Of a stretch of DNA of 64,000 nucleotides, positions 16,770 through 25,367 are shown in pieces. Both the position numbers and the translations under genes were made by a program. The notes under the pieces were generated by a model. It saw nothing but the letters and a program-made list of their open reading frames with translations, searched no databases and was not told the DNA's origin. Every line of letters starts with the position of its first letter. Position 1 is the first letter of the stretch. Source of the DNA: Cyanobacteriota bacterium (GTDB lineage Bacteria > Cyanobacteriota > Cyanobacteriia > PCC-6307 > Cyanobiaceae); the NCBI GenBank assembly GCA_026389315.1, contig JAPLIC010000065.1:1-64000 (forward strand), in the 5' to 3' direction.

Positions 16770-17371
16770 GGCAGGGCCTCGCGGGGATCCACTCCCGCCG
16801 CCAGCAGCTGGTCGGCGCTGACATGGACCCCGAATTCGGCGGCCAGCTGGGCCCCCAAGGTGCCGTGGAGTCCCAGCAAAGCAAACATCAGCACCCCGGC
16901 CACCAAATAGAGCCATTGCACCTGGCGACCGTAGTCGCGGCGCCAAGCGAAGCGCTGCAGCCCGCGCCACACCGTCATCGCCACGATCGCCAGCAACAGC
17001 AGCACCCCCCCCACCCCATGCCAAAGCATGGTGGTCAGGGCATCCAGGCCAAAATCGCTGCGCACCCCCACCAGGGGTCGGGCCAGCAGCATCTCGTAGG
17101 CCCCGGCCGCCACGGTGAAAAAGCTGATCACCGCCGCGGCCACCAGGTTGTACCAGCCGACGTCATGGAAGCCGGCGCGGGTGACGGGCAGGGCCAGGAA
17201 CCGAAACACCCGCTTTTCGACGGGATAGAGCGCCCCGACCCCATCGCAGGCGATGGCGATCACAAACAGGCCAATGCTCAGGTGGACCAGGTTGGGATGG
17301 ATGGGCAGGCCGTAGGGCAGGCCGTTGGCCCCGAAGCTGCCGCTGAGCCCTTGAGAGAGTGGCTCCGTCAC
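16766..17371 (-). CDS. DUF2231 membrane protein, oxidase-operon member
   Basis: The 201-residue protein starts at GTG 17371, which overlaps the upstream stop as GTGA. It has four membrane segments (LVHLSIGLFVIAIACDGVGA near 27; LVAAAVISFFTVAAGAYEML; MLWHGVGGVLLLLAIVAM; LYLVAGVLMFALLGLHGTLG) with conserved His residues in HPNLVH, WHG and LHG, the DUF2231 pattern. The function is unknown; the His residues could bind heme or metal. Stop overlap with ctaC suggests a role in assembly or electron delivery to the oxidase. Confidence 0.85.
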   Translation of the reverse strand: MTEPLSQGLSGSFGANGLPYGLPIHPNLVHLSIGLFVIAIACDGVGALYPVEKRVFRFLALPVTRAGFHDVGWYNLVAAAVISFFTVAAGAYEMLLARPLVGVRSDFGLDALTTMLWHGVGGVLLLLAIVAMTVWRGLQRFAWRRDYGRQVQWLYLVAGVLMFALLGLHGTLGAQLAAEFGVHVSADQLLAAGVDPREALP

Positions 17372-17904
17372 AGTCTTCCCTCCCGCATCGCCTGGACCAC
17401 CGGCACGGTGTGCAACCCATAGGTCCAGACCAGGCTGCTGCCCAGCACCATCTGGGCCAGGATCAACAGGGCCAGCAGGCCGCCGCCCAGCAGAAAGACC
17501 CGTGGCAGCACCCGTGGGTCGCGGCTGCGGATCACGTACCGCCAGGCGCTGAGCACGGACAACACCCCAGCCAGGGACCATCCCAGGGTGCTGTGCCAAT
17601 TGAGCAGATCGCGGGAGGCACCGTAGGGATTGGCAAGGCCGGCCTCAATCTCGCCGAAGATGATCGCCACGAAGATGGCCACGGTGGCCAGCAGCAGATT
17701 CCAGAAACTGACCTCAAACAGGGCCGGCCGGCGGGCCGCCAGGCCAATCACATCAAACAGAAAGGCGATCAAACCCATGGCGATCACGAAGTGAACGACG
17801 ATGGGGTGGATGGTGTCCATCCAGGGCAAATTGTGCTCGTTGAGGGGTGGCAGCAGCACCGAAGCACCCGCAAAAACCCAGCCTGGTCGCCCTGGCGCAC
17901 CCAC
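17368..17904 (-). CDS. DUF2231 membrane protein, first gene of the oxidase set
   Basis: The product is 178 residues from GTG 17904, or 150 from ATG 17820. The longer form is preferred because LLPPLNEHNLPWMDTIHPIV looks like the conserved start of homologues next to alternative oxidase genes. DTIHPIVVHFVIAMGLIAF is the DUF2231 core, with four membrane segments and His residues in HPIVVH, WHS and LHT. It is a paralogue of the next gene. It begins 38 bp after the stop of the FRP gene, so read-through from the carotenoid genes is likely. Confidence 0.85.
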   Translation of the reverse strand: MGAPGRPGWVFAGASVLLPPLNEHNLPWMDTIHPIVVHFVIAMGLIAFLFDVIGLAARRPALFEVSFWNLLLATVAIFVAIIFGEIEAGLANPYGASRDLLNWHSTLGWSLAGVLSVLSAWRYVIRSRDPRVLPRVFLLGGGLLALLILAQMVLGSSLVWTYGLHTVPVVQAMREGRL

Positions 17905-17942
17905 CCCAACCTATGGTCCAGTTGACCAACTGGCCCTCGCAT

Positions 17943-18269
17943 TCAAACGCGGGTCATCGCCGTGATTTTGGCCAACTTGATCGCCTCCAGCCCCTGCAGT
18001 TCTTCGAGGCTGATCAGCTGATCCTTAAGCAGGCCGGCAAACACAAACAACAGTCCAGGTTCGCGGAAGTCAAAGCGGCCTTCAATCGCATGGCGCTGGA
18101 TGCTGAGGAAATCGTGCAGCTCCCAGAGGCTCTCGGCACTATTTAGCTCGGTGAGCCGATTGCGCAGGTGCTCAATCAGGCCAGTCAAGGCCCGCTCATG
18201 GGCCCGCTCAAAGGCCTGCCGCGCAATCGTTTCCTCGCTGGCACTCCAACCGGTCAATGGCTGTTCCAT
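17943..18269 (-). CDS. frp: fluorescence recovery protein (FRP)
   Basis: The 108-residue all-helical protein contains LWELHDFLSIQRHAIEGRFDF and LFVFAGLLKDQLISLEELQGL, the conserved core of FRP. The Trp, Asp and Arg around residues 50-60 correspond to the OCP-interacting surface. FRP detaches the active red form of OCP from phycobilisomes and speeds its return to the orange form, ending photoprotective quenching. ATG 18269 gives the usual family length. An upstream TTG at 18281 is possible. The gene follows crtW by 33 bp. Confidence 0.9.
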   Translation of the reverse strand: MEQPLTGWSASEETIARQAFERAHERALTGLIEHLRNRLTELNSAESLWELHDFLSIQRHAIEGRFDFREPGLLFVFAGLLKDQLISLEELQGLEAIKLAKITAMTRV

Positions 18270-18302
18270 CGGCTCGCCCAAATTCTTTGACTCGTTTCGA
18301 CG

Positions 18303-19097
18303 TTATCGCGCGAGCCGGATGGACGAGAGCTGGAGCTGGTCCAAATGCTGGCGCCGCACCCCTGCCAGTCCAAACCAGGGCACCTGGGGGTATTCGTGGT
18401 GTTCCCAGTGATAGCCGAAGTGATAACAGGCCAACAGCGATAACCAGGGTGGCAAGGCCAGGCTCTCGGCCCGGTGCCGATTGCCGCAGGCCTCGGCGCG
18501 GCGATGGGGCAGCACGGTGCCGACCACAAACAGCTGCAGGGCGCTCAGCAGCAGCGGCAGGATCCAGGCCACCAGCACCCGAATGGCCGCCTGGGGCCAG
18601 GGCGAATCCCCAAGCAATGTCAGCACGAAGGTGAGCAGGCACCAGGCCGACACCAGCGCCAGCAACCTGGGCCAGGGCAGATAGGCCCCCAGAAAGCGGC
18701 GAAACCAACCGGCCAGGCCGGAGCCGCCATGGAAGTCCGGGTCTAGGAGACTGCCAGGGGCACGATGGTGGCGCCGGTGGTTGAGGCGGCTACGGCGCCA
18801 GGGGAGCAGGGCATAGAGGGTCAGAACCAGCTGACCCAGCCGATCATTGGCCCGGGGCTGACCCGGCAGCAGGGTGCGGTGCATGGCGTCGTGGCCGACG
18901 ATGAACAGGCCGCTCTGCACCAAAGCGCGCAACACCACGACCAGGATCAGGGCCGGGACAGACCAGGCCTGCAGGTCGCTGGCCAAAAGCCAACCAAGAG
19001 AGGCGGTCCACCCAAGGAGGACCGCCAAGGCGAAGGCCAGGCCGAAAGAGGGGCCCAAGAGCGCTGCGGGCAGGGGCTCCGGGGCGCCTGCCGTCAA
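18303..19097 (-). CDS. crtW: CrtW-type beta-carotene ketolase
   Basis: The 264-residue membrane protein has the di-iron histidine motifs of the CrtW/fatty-acid hydroxylase superfamily: HDAMH near residue 69, HRRHHR near 107 and HWEHH near 238. CrtW adds 4-keto groups to beta-ring carotenoids to make echinenone, canthaxanthin or 3'-hydroxyechinenone, the chromophores of OCP. It starts at TTG, overlapping the OCP stop as TTGA, so ligand synthesis is coupled to apoprotein synthesis. A later start is possible but would remove part of the N-terminus. Confidence 0.9.
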   Translation of the reverse strand: MTAGAPEPLPAALLGPSFGLAFALAVLLGWTASLGWLLASDLQAWSVPALILVVVLRALVQSGLFIVGHDAMHRTLLPGQPRANDRLGQLVLTLYALLPWRRSRLNHRRHHRAPGSLLDPDFHGGSGLAGWFRRFLGAYLPWPRLLALVSAWCLLTFVLTLLGDSPWPQAAIRVLVAWILPLLLSALQLFVVGTVLPHRRAEACGNRHRAESLALPPWLSLLACYHFGYHWEHHEYPQVPWFGLAGVRRQHLDQLQLSSIRLAR

Positions 19098-20050
19098 CGG
19101 CGGAACTGGAGCAGCTCGGCGGGGGAAGCCAACAGGTCGATGGCGACGAAGTAGATCTTGCCTTGGGGATCGAGCAGGAACCTCCAGGCCACATTCATGC
19201 CGACGCCAGCGCCGAACCAGGGGGTCTGCACCTTGCCGGTGACCTTGATCTGGTTGAAGCCCTCTTCGGTGGGCTCGCTGTAGCCCCGTTCCGGCAGCAG
19301 CCGCAGGTTCTGGCAGTCCTCGCGCAGGAAGCGCAGGATTGCATCGGTGCCAACGATGGGTTTCTGGAAGGGCGGCTGCAGGGCACCGTCGGGCAGGAAC
19401 AGCTGAATCAGGTTGTCGAAATCATTGGCGTTGAGCAGATCCATGTAGGCGTTGACCGTGGGGTTGATCACCCCTTCGATGAACACCCGTTTGCGTTCCG
19501 CCTCGGCGGTGGGAGCCGCCACCGGTTCCATCACCCGCTGGCCTTCGCCCTTGGCGGGGTCGAAGCCCATGTCAACGACAAAATTCCGCAACAAGGTGAT
19601 CTGCTGGCCTTGGTCCACCGTCTTGACGGAATTGAGCACAGCAGCGGCGTTGGCCGAAAGGCGATATCCCTCTGGGATGGGAGCCACCAGCCCCTCCTGC
19701 ATCCACTGACCGAGTTTGTACCAGAAACCCAGCTTGATATTGACCGACCAGTTGGCGTAGGTGCGGCCGGCTTCGTTGTCGGTGCGGTTGGCCAGATCGC
19801 ACATCAGCTGGCTCTGTTCGGCGAACGACCTCGCCTTGATGTCGTTGAGCAGCCGTTCGGCGAACTGCATCCGGGCGGCACCCGGAGCCGCGATGGTGAT
19901 GGTCTGGCCCATTTCCAGATAGGCGTACCAGATCAAGGCCAGCTGGTCCTCGGCGTTAAGGAGCTGGAACCGGGCCGTGATTGCCGGAATAACATCGGCG
20001 GAGAGGGTCTCCGGGAAGATCTGGGTAGCCCTGTCGAGGGTGAAGGTCAA
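19094..20050 (-). CDS. ocp: orange carotenoid protein (OCP)
   Basis: The N-terminal domain (IFPETLSADVIPA, NAEDQLALIWYAYLEMG, WSVNIKLGFWYKLGQWM) and the NTF2-like C-terminal domain (AYMDLLNANDFDNLI, ALQPPFQKPIVG, NVAWRFLLDP) match OCP throughout. The Tyr and Trp that hydrogen-bond the carotenoid carbonyl are present in AYMDLLN and VAWRF, as is the inter-domain Arg in LLRNFVVDMG. OCP is the blue-light sensor that quenches excess phycobilisome energy as heat. The family start (MPFTID) aligns with TTG ACC TTC ACC, so TTG at 20050 is chosen, giving 318 residues. The upstream TTG at 20068 is less likely. Confidence 0.93.
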   Translation of the reverse strand: MTFTLDRATQIFPETLSADVIPAITARFQLLNAEDQLALIWYAYLEMGQTITIAAPGAARMQFAERLLNDIKARSFAEQSQLMCDLANRTDNEAGRTYANWSVNIKLGFWYKLGQWMQEGLVAPIPEGYRLSANAAAVLNSVKTVDQGQQITLLRNFVVDMGFDPAKGEGQRVMEPVAAPTAEAERKRVFIEGVINPTVNAYMDLLNANDFDNLIQLFLPDGALQPPFQKPIVGTDAILRFLREDCQNLRLLPERGYSEPTEEGFNQIKVTGKVQTPWFGAGVGMNVAWRFLLDPQGKIYFVAIDLLASPAELLQFRR

Positions 20051-20215
20051 AATCCGTACCAATTGCAAGTGTTCGTAACAAATCCTAACACTTGCAACGG
20101 GTTCGGAAGGCGGTTTTCCCCTGTCGAAGGCGATGGGGCCAAGGTTTTCGCGCTCCTGGCTCCCCTGCGCACCACCCTGCTGCCTAGCTGACTCACTCTC
20201 AGGGCGACCCCAGTC

Positions 20216-20590
20216 TCAGGGCTTCATTTCGAAGCAATTCTTTTGCTGGAGTTTGCCCAGCAAGTCATTGAGCCGATCCAAGGCCTCGGCCAGACTCACC
20301 ACCTTGGCCTCGTATTGCTGGGCGAATTTGCTGTAAGCGTTGGCATCGGCCTGGCGCAGCAAGCGGGCCTGGGCTTCATTGAGGCGCAACTGGCGCAATT
20401 CCTGCACGCCTGGATCAAATTCCTGCTGCTTGATGGCCAGCACCTGGTTGCGGATGGCCCGGCAGCCCCCCAGGGTTTCCTGATGTTGTTGGTCCAGCAG
20501 GCGTTGGCGCAGGGCCAAGGCGCCAGCTGCCGCCAAAGCCCCCGCCACCAGCAGGATCAGCAGCTTGCTCTTGAGTGAAAGTGGGGCCAT
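20216..20590 (-). CDS. hypothetical protein with one membrane helix and a coiled coil
   Basis: From ATG 20590 the product is 124 residues: one membrane segment (KSKLLILLVAGALAAAGALA), then about 90 residues of charged Gln/Glu/Leu-rich helix likely to be a coiled coil, with two Cys (GGCRAI and QKNCFE). The family is not recognised. It lies 165 bp upstream of OCP on the same strand; that gap holds no gene and probably carries the OCP promoter. Confidence 0.6.
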   Translation of the reverse strand: MAPLSLKSKLLILLVAGALAAAGALALRQRLLDQQHQETLGGCRAIRNQVLAIKQQEFDPGVQELRQLRLNEAQARLLRQADANAYSKFAQQYEAKVVSLAEALDRLNDLLGKLQQKNCFEMKP

Positions 20591-20752
20591 GAATGGGGGG
20601 TTTGACGCTCCCATGCTGCCAAGTCATCGGCCAAAACCACCGCCACCCCGCTGGCTAAAAAGGGGCGGCACAGTGAGTACCAGCATCGAAGGCATCGGCA
20701 GCCCCACCAATCCGGTGCTCTTGGAGAGCGAAATCCCCCCTGCCATGGCGCC

Positions 20753-21394
20753 ATGAATACCACCGCGACAGACCCGAGCGCCGACGGGGGGGCTGGGGCG
20801 GCGGCCACCCGAACCGCCCTGCTAGAGCAACTTAGGCGCCCCCGGCCCGGTTGGGGCGCCGATGCGGCTGTGGTGAGGACGTTGTTCGAAAGCCTGGAGC
20901 AGCTGCAGCCCGCCGACCTGGCGCGGGATGGGGCCTGGCTGACGGGGGTGTGGGAACTGCGCTGGAGCAGCAGTGCCATTCCCTACCTGACCAGCGCCCC
21001 GTGGCTGCTCAACCTCCAAACGCTCGATCCGGACCATGGCAGGGCCCAGAACCTGCTCAAGCTGGATGGCCCCCTGGGCGCCATCGGCGCCATCAGCGTC
21101 GAGGCCCGCATTGCCGTTGCAGGATCCCAACGGGTGAGCGTGCGTTTCGAGCGGGGCGGTTGGCGGGGGCCGTCCCTGGGTGGTCGACCGTTGGCGCTGC
21201 TGCGGGAGGTGAAGCAGAGCTTTCCCGCCTGGCTGGACATCACCGTGGTGGATAGGGAGTTACGGCTCTGCCGCGGCAACGCGGGCACATTATTTGCCCT
21301 GCTGCGCAGGCCCGATCTGGCGATGGGCCCTTGGAGCACCGAGCCAGGAGCGGCAACCCAGGTCCAGGGATTGTCAGCAGTTCAAGATGCCTGA
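20753..21394 (+). CDS. PAP/fibrillin family protein
   Basis: The 213-residue protein fits the plastid lipid-associated protein/fibrillin family, with GVWELRWSSSA near residue 65, an internal hydrophobic beta region, and the C-terminal signature WLDITVVDRELRLCRGN followed by LFALLRR. Fibrillins are lipocalin-like and associate with thylakoid lipids and plastoglobules, often in light-stress responses. The ATG at 20753 is the first in frame. It is divergent from the hypothetical gene upstream of OCP. Confidence 0.82.
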   Translation: MNTTATDPSADGGAGAAATRTALLEQLRRPRPGWGADAAVVRTLFESLEQLQPADLARDGAWLTGVWELRWSSSAIPYLTSAPWLLNLQTLDPDHGRAQNLLKLDGPLGAIGAISVEARIAVAGSQRVSVRFERGGWRGPSLGGRPLALLREVKQSFPAWLDITVVDRELRLCRGNAGTLFALLRRPDLAMGPWSTEPGAATQVQGLSAVQDA

Positions 21395-21436
21395 AGCGAT
21401 TCGGGGTTAAGCTCTGGCGCCAATATTTCTTTTGGT

Positions 21437-21631
21437 GTGAGTCAGTCCGCAGTATTGACCAAATGCGCTGCTTGCCATTATTCCGGCGATGGAGCCATCG
21501 GGGCTGCCTATTGCCGTCTCTGGCAGACCATTCTGCCGCCCTCCTGGGACTTTCCCCAGCGCTGCCAGGACTGGAGGCCCCGCTCCGAAACCCCCTCCTC
21601 TGCCGCCCTTAGCGCCAGTCCACGTCGATGA
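21437..21631 (+). CDS. small cysteine-containing conserved-looking protein
   Basis: This 64-residue frame starts at GTG and reads KCAACHYSGDGAIGAAYCRL then WQTILPPSWDFPQRCQDWRP. The CxxC pair, later Cys residues and the Trp/Pro-rich FPQRC.DWRPR pattern look like a small zinc-ribbon or redox protein rather than a chance frame. Its 3' end overlaps the convergent EcsC gene by 23 bp. Function is unknown. Confidence 0.55.
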   Translation: MSQSAVLTKCAACHYSGDGAIGAAYCRLWQTILPPSWDFPQRCQDWRPRSETPSSAALSASPRR

Positions 21632-22340
21632 TGTCCTGCTCCTGAGCCGATCTTGGCGCTGGACCCGGGCAACTGCGACGGCCCAGTTCAGCGCTGGCGA
21701 TTTCGCCTAGCCGCCGGGTCATCAGGTAGTCAATGCCGCCCCCCACCAGCCCTCCCAACAGCGGGATGGCCTGGTGAAGCTGGACCACTCCCTGGCGCCC
21801 GAACCGGCTGATCAGTTGGAACCCCACGGCCCGGTTGATGGCGCCGAGGGCAGCCACAGGCAGCTGGCGCAGCTGGGCCTGGGCGAAGCGCTGGCTGGCC
21901 TTGATGCCGATCTGCTTCAAGACCTCCCCCGCTTCCTCGCCGATCAGGGTCAGCAGGATCTGGGTGCGCACCGCCTCATGGTTGAGGTCGAGGCCATGGA
22001 GCAGGGCAATGGTGCCCACCAGCCGGGTCTGGATCACCCAGGAGGCCGTGACAGCGGCAGGCAACTGAAGCGGCAGCAAGGCGAATCCGCCCATGCTGGT
22101 GAGGAAGCCGGTGCCGGCATTCCAACGGGCCTGGTCCTCAATCAATTCAGCGATGGCCTGCTCCAGCCCTACAGCCTCGGCACGCTGGCGCACCTCCCAG
22201 GCCACCTCCCGGGCGCTTTTGAAGCGAAACGCCTCTTCGCCACTGAGGGGATTGGCAATCGGGGCCCCGTCGATCCCCCAACGCACGATGGCGGTGACCA
22301 GCTCGGTGGCGAAGGCCTGGGGGTCACTGGCGGCAGCCAT
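21609..22340 (-). CDS. EcsC family protein
   Basis: The 243-residue product shows the EcsC core: NAGTGFLTSMGGFALLPLQL, a central hydrophobic region with ASWVIQTRLVGTIALLHGLD, then an amphipathic segment with AINRAVGFQLISRFG and a Gly-rich hydrophobic stretch IPLLGGLVGGGIDYLMT. EcsC was named from the Bacillus ecs exporter locus and its biochemical role is unknown. Here it is monocistronic-looking, with the stop overlapping the convergent small Cys-rich gene. Confidence 0.78.
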   Translation of the reverse strand: MAAASDPQAFATELVTAIVRWGIDGAPIANPLSGEEAFRFKSAREVAWEVRQRAEAVGLEQAIAELIEDQARWNAGTGFLTSMGGFALLPLQLPAAVTASWVIQTRLVGTIALLHGLDLNHEAVRTQILLTLIGEEAGEVLKQIGIKASQRFAQAQLRQLPVAALGAINRAVGFQLISRFGRQGVVQLHQAIPLLGGLVGGGIDYLMTRRLGEIASAELGRRSCPGPAPRSAQEQDIIDVDWR

Positions 22341-22367
22341 CGGCAGGGGAAGACTTTTCAGCCAAGG

Positions 22368-23576
22368 CTATGGCCGCCGGCCATCCCCCAGAGGGTGCGG
22401 CATGCCCTCCCCAGCACCGTCAACGGGGGGGCTGAAATGGGGCCGCGCTGACTCGTAGAAAAACAGATCAATACCCGCCAACCCCTGCTCTTGCACGATC
22501 TGGCGCTCCAGCAGGAGCCGTGCCGGCGCTTTGGGTTGATCCCTGAGCCCCGCCAAAAGGCCAATGCGCACCGGCAGCTTGGCCGCCGCCTGCCTCAAGG
22601 TGGGATCCGCCAATTCAGCCCTCAGGGCCGCTGGGTCGTTGCGGTAGATCTGAACCACCACCTCATCCACCAGACCCCGCTGCACCCAATCACCCCAGTT
22701 GGCCAGATAATTGCTATAAGAAAATTCCTGGGGATTGGGGGCCACCGAAAGTCGGATTCCAGGACAGGATCGGGCCATTGCCTTGCGGATCTGGGCCACC
22801 AGGCTGGTGATCCAGCCCGAGCGCCAGGCGATCCAGGCGGGATCATCCGGGGTGGGGGTGGGTTGGCGGGCCCCTGCGGCGGTGGAACGCCAGAGGGCCA
22901 GAGTGGTGGGGTCGTAGCCGAAGGTCGCTGGATAGCCGAGATGGTCGTCAAACTGAATCGCCGCAAGCGGCAAGTGCTGGCAGGCATCGACCACCAGGGC
23001 GGTCAGGCCATCGCGCACCTCGGCCAAGGCCGGGTTGAGCCACACCCGCTTGAGGTGGCCCCCCTCCAACCAGGTGGTCTGGCCGGCTTGGTTACGCAAC
23101 AGCAGGCGCTCCCGCCCTGCCAGCCAGGGGGCTTCGGCCGGGGCCATCAAGCCGAATTCAAACCAACCCACGGTCTCGATGCCGCTGCGATTCAACGCCC
23201 CGATCAGCACGTCCGTACTCATCGGGTGGGGCAGGCGCGGGTCCAGGGGCATGCCCAGCCGGTTGTTTTGTGCTCGCACGGGCCACAGCACCTGGCCGCC
23301 GGTCTGCAGGGGCACCGCTGCCCGCTTGAAACCATGGGTCTGCAGAAATTTCACGGCCCGCTGCGATTCAGCGGCGTCGTACATCACGGCACTATCGACC
23401 GTTGTGAGCCAAAGACCGAGACGTTCCATGGTCAAGGGCTCTGAGGGTGGCGCTGAGGGCAGGGGGGGCGGAAGCGGCGCCCCTGCCAAAGCAGCAGGAG
23501 CCACTGGGGACTGCATCCCGCCCAGCAGCGCCAGCGCGGCCAGCGCCTTGAGCTGATTCCCCCAATGCCTGCGCAT
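22368..23576 (-). CDS. secreted glycoside-hydrolase-like protein (GHL10/DUF187 family)
   Basis: The 402-residue product has a signal peptide (LKALAALALLGGMQSPVAPAALA) and a TIM-barrel hydrolase domain of the GHL10 type: RLGLWLTTVDSAVMYDA, VGWFEFGLMAPAEAPW, WLNPALAEVRDGLTALVVDA, IQFDDHLGYPATFGYD, IRLSVAPNPQEFSYSNYL and GLVDEVVVQIYRND. Acidic residues in QFDDH and EVVVQIYR lie where catalysis would be expected. Family members act on extracellular or cell-wall glycans, but the substrate is not known. Its start overlaps the start of the divergent FAD oxidoreductase frame, so one of the two starts is probably further inside. Confidence 0.82.
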   Translation of the reverse strand: MRRHWGNQLKALAALALLGGMQSPVAPAALAGAPLPPPLPSAPPSEPLTMERLGLWLTTVDSAVMYDAAESQRAVKFLQTHGFKRAAVPLQTGGQVLWPVRAQNNRLGMPLDPRLPHPMSTDVLIGALNRSGIETVGWFEFGLMAPAEAPWLAGRERLLLRNQAGQTTWLEGGHLKRVWLNPALAEVRDGLTALVVDACQHLPLAAIQFDDHLGYPATFGYDPTTLALWRSTAAGARQPTPTPDDPAWIAWRSGWITSLVAQIRKAMARSCPGIRLSVAPNPQEFSYSNYLANWGDWVQRGLVDEVVVQIYRNDPAALRAELADPTLRQAAAKLPVRIGLLAGLRDQPKAPARLLLERQIVQEQGLAGIDLFFYESARPHFSPPVDGAGEGMPHPLGDGRRP

Positions 23577-25367
23577 GAACGGGCCCGCCGTGGTCCATGC
23601 CTACACCACCGCCTGAACCAACGGCTGAACCAGCGGCTGAATCTTCGCCTCAAGGCGGCATGGATGGCGGCTTGGCAGGCGGCCTTGCTGGGGACCATGC
23701 CGGCGGTGACGGCAGCGTCCATGCCGGCGCTGTCAGCAGCGTCCGGTCCGGCGCTGCCGATGGCCCCCTGCCGGCAAAAGGGCCAACAGCATTGGGATGT
23801 GCTGGTGGTGGGAGATGAGCCGGCGGGGGTGATGACGGCCCTGGAGCTGGCGGACCAACTGCCACGGCTGACGGGCCGCCCCAATCCCCGCATCGCCCTG
23901 GTGACGGAAGCCGACACGCGCCTTGGTCTGGGCGGGGTGATCGCCCGCAGCGGCTTGGCCTATCTCGACCGCAACCAGGTGCCCAGGGACATGTGGGATG
24001 TGCTCAGTCCCTTTTCCCCCTCTTCGCGGTTGTACGAGCGCTTCTTGCGCATCACCGGCGTGAACCACATCGCCGTTGAACGGCGACGGGCCTCAACGGC
24101 CCTGGCCAAGGCCCTGCGTCAGGCCGCCATACCTGTGCTGAGTCGGGCCGATCTGGTGGGGGTGGTGCGGCAGGGACGGCGGCTGTGCGTGGTGCACTCC
24201 CGTCGTTACGGGAGCCTGGGGGCTGATCTGGTGATTGACGCCAGCTTGGGGGCGCGGGTGGCCCACCTAGCGGGGGTGGCGTTTCAGGGGGGGTTTGGTC
24301 CAAGGGAGCTGGCCCACCAAAGCCTGGCCCTGGGCTGGATCTTTGAGGTGCAGGGCCTCAGCTTGGAACAGCTACGGGCCCTGGAGGAAGTCTTCAGCCA
24401 ACGGCTCCTCAATCCCAAGGACCAAGAAGCCCAGGTCTGGCTGAAGCTATGGCCCCGCTACCGCCGCCAGCCGAAGCAGCTGCTGACGGACCTGCTCGAT
24501 GAGAACGGCAATCCCCAACTGGCCTTCTCGAATACAACCGACAGCGCCGACCAGGGGAGCCCGGCGATGGCCATCGCCTTCCATGGCGAGTCGGGATTGG
24601 GAACCGATTGGCGCCAGACTCCCGTGCGGCTGGATCAGGCCAACATTGCCCTGTTACCAGGACGTCTCAGTTTCAACGCCCTGTTGCTGCGCAACAATGC
24701 CGTGCAAAACCGGCAGGTGCTGGCGGGCCAAAATCGCCCCCTGCCCTGGATGTATCCCTACGCCGACAAGGTGACGGCCTTTTTCATGCGGCACGGAGCC
24801 AAGCGGGTCGAGTGGATGCCGGAGCTGTATGTGCGCTCGGCCGACCAGCTGGCCAACCCGGTGGCGGTGCTGGGTGAAACGGAGATGGCCAATGGTGGTG
24901 TGCCCCACAACCAGGCCCTGGGGACATTTTCGTATTTTTTGGATTTCCGTGGCGGCATCAAAGGCATTGCAGGATTCCCTAAACCCACCTTCAACTTCGG
25001 CTACCGCCACACCCTGCCCCGGGAACTCGACAACCTGGCGGTGTTGGGGCCGGCGGCGGGCTATGGCGGCCTGGGGGGTGGGGCAGGCCGCATCCTTGAG
25101 CTCAACATCTCGATTGGTCAGGGATTGGCGATTGCCTCGGCATTGGCCCTGGCCGATGGCATGGCCCTGGCGGCGATCGATCCGGTGCGAGTGGCCCAAT
25201 ACATGCCTCCTGGCTTCACCGCCTACGGCCGGCCCTCCAATGCCACCCGCTTGCACCTGGTATTGGCACGGCTCCGCTATTTGTTTGATGGGCTCTGGCG
25301 CCGTCAAGACGATGGTCACTGGGAGGGTCAGCGGCTGGGCAACATAGCGAAGATCCGCCGCTCCTGA
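23565..25367 (+). CDS. FAD-dependent oxidoreductase, probably exported
   Basis: The frame codes for up to 600 residues. A Rossmann fold, WDVLVVGDEPAGVMTALELA, begins near residue 77, and the C-terminal part has GPAAGYGGLGGGAGRILELN, typical of the FAD-dependent oxidoreductase family PF12831. The first 35 residues contain three RLN(Q/L) units from a 12-bp repeat (23613-23648). Residues 30-60 are hydrophobic and Ala-rich like a signal peptide. ATG 23664 is a plausible alternative start that also avoids overlap with the divergent gene. The substrate is unknown. Confidence 0.78.
   Translation: MPAHERARRGPCLHHRLNQRLNQRLNLRLKAAWMAAWQAALLGTMPAVTAASMPALSAASGPALPMAPCRQKGQQHWDVLVVGDEPAGVMTALELADQLPRLTGRPNPRIALVTEADTRLGLGGVIARSGLAYLDRNQVPRDMWDVLSPFSPSSRLYERFLRITGVNHIAVERRRASTALAKALRQAAIPVLSRADLVGVVRQGRRLCVVHSRRYGSLGADLVIDASLGARVAHLAGVAFQGGFGPRELAHQSLALGWIFEVQGLSLEQLRALEEVFSQRLLNPKDQEAQVWLKLWPRYRRQPKQLLTDLLDENGNPQLAFSNTTDSADQGSPAMAIAFHGESGLGTDWRQTPVRLDQANIALLPGRLSFNALLLRNNAVQNRQVLAGQNRPLPWMYPYADKVTAFFMRHGAKRVEWMPELYVRSADQLANPVAVLGETEMANGGVPHNQALGTFSYFLDFRGGIKGIAGFPKPTFNFGYRHTLPRELDNLAVLGPAAGYGGLGGGAGRILELNISIGQGLAIASALALADGMALAAIDPVRVAQYMPPGFTAYGRPSNATRLHLVLARLRYLFDGLWRRQDDGHWEGQRLGNIAKIRRS

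Noticed and set aside
20565..20756. 63-codon plus-strand frame overlapping the fibrillin start
   Set aside because: It overlaps the opposite-strand membrane protein start, is Pro-rich and has no conserved pattern.
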